Origin: Thermoguttaceae bacterium
GTDB taxonomy: Bacteria > Planctomycetota > Planctomycetia > Pirellulales > Thermoguttaceae
Assembly (NCBI GenBank): GCA_024653385.1
Contig: JANLFZ010000084.1
Location: forward strand, 4,960-10,897
Direction: 5' to 3'
Length of the DNA: 5,938 nucleotides
Shown: piece by piece, positions 5,795 through 5,938 of the stretch
Layout: each line of letters starts with the position of its first letter
Position numbering within the stretch: the stretch's first letter is position 1
Position numbers and translations under genes: made by a program
The notes under the pieces: generated by a model
The model's input: only the letters and a program-made list of their open reading frames with translations
Told to the model about the DNA's origin: nothing
The model's database searches: none

Positions 5795-5938
5795 ATGACT
5801 CGCTTCACCCCCGTTTGCCTTGCTTATCGGCAGCAATGCCCTAGGCACCGTAGTTTATCTCGCTTTCGCATTTTATGCCAGGTCTACCGAACATTCGGCC
5901 GAACCGAGCCGCTCGAAACCGCGACGTCTGCCGAGCGC
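5795..5938 (+). CDS. Start of a small membrane-anchored protein of unknown function; frame appears broken at the C run 5808-5812; cut by window edge
   Basis: ATGs at 5762 and 5795 share a frame that is open to the window end, but downstream of 5813 that frame reads as an unremarkable Arg/Cys-rich chain. The frame one base later, from 5814, reads FALLIGSNALGTVVYLAFAF and then YARSTEHSAEPSRSKPRR. This is a clean transmembrane helix followed by a polar, basic, Pro/Ser-rich stretch, and it is also open to the end. That frame has no ATG of its own: a TGA at 5796-5798 closes it upstream, and only a TTG at 5820 could start it. Removing one C from the five-C run at 5808-5812 joins ATG 5795 to this frame as MTRFTPFALLIGSN, a natural N-terminus. 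I recognise no family; at least the C-terminal part lies outside the window. The next best alternative is the unshifted 59-codon frame from 5762. Confidence 0.4.
   Translation, partial: MTRFTPVCLAYRQQCPRHRSLSRFRILCQVYRTFGRTEPLETATSAER

Noticed and set aside
1..5938. tRNA or rRNA genes, CRISPR arrays, insertion sequences, transposase or phage genes, toxin-antitoxin pairs
   Set aside because: No repeat-spacer pattern, terminal inverted repeats, direct-repeat duplications, tRNA-like cloverleaf or mobile-element protein motifs were seen on either strand. By reading alone I could miss short or divergent elements.

Overview
The window is GC-rich, densely coding bacterial DNA (only short intergenic gaps). 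It looks like Planctomycetota, probably a Pirellula-like lineage or a related metagenomic contig. The grounds are: high GC, weak or absent Shine-Dalgarno (SD) sequences on some genes beside very strong ones on others, an RNase HI-like pseudoenzyme with an 'LLFSD...RLELL...KNLDLWQR' layout, and a secreted alpha/beta hydrolase with a 'SGGW' oxyanion-loop motif, both of which I associate with planctomycetes. This assignment is an inference from recollection, not a search result.

Layout from left to right. (1) Minus strand, running off the left edge: a DPM1-like family 2 glycosyltransferase (polyprenol-phosphate mannosyltransferase type). (2) A divergent intergenic stretch of about 140-210 bases holding a candidate -10 element and a very strong SD sequence. 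(3) Plus strand: a 12-TM MFS transporter, followed 24 bases later by a signal-peptide-bearing alpha/beta hydrolase. These two probably form a transcription unit. (4) Convergent to them, with only 5 bases between stop codons: glgB, the glycogen branching enzyme, on the minus strand with all catalytic residues intact. (5) Upstream of glgB on the same strand, and probably in one operon with it (30-base gap, same frame): a small RNase HI-fold protein that has lost two of the four catalytic carboxylates and carries a very basic tail. (6) A short divergent promoter region, then a plus-strand gene running off the right edge that appears to encode a small protein with an N-terminal membrane helix.

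Most of this is ordinary core and accessory metabolism: glycogen synthesis, a lipid-linked sugar transferase, a transporter and an exported esterase-like enzyme. I do not see a new defence or mobile system. The most notable points are the RNase HI-like pseudoenzyme coupled to glgB, and two places (about 719 and 5795-5812) where a well-placed start codon is exactly one base out of frame with the protein that clearly follows. Both slips lie at short C runs and are best explained by single-base indels, either sequence errors or real mutations.
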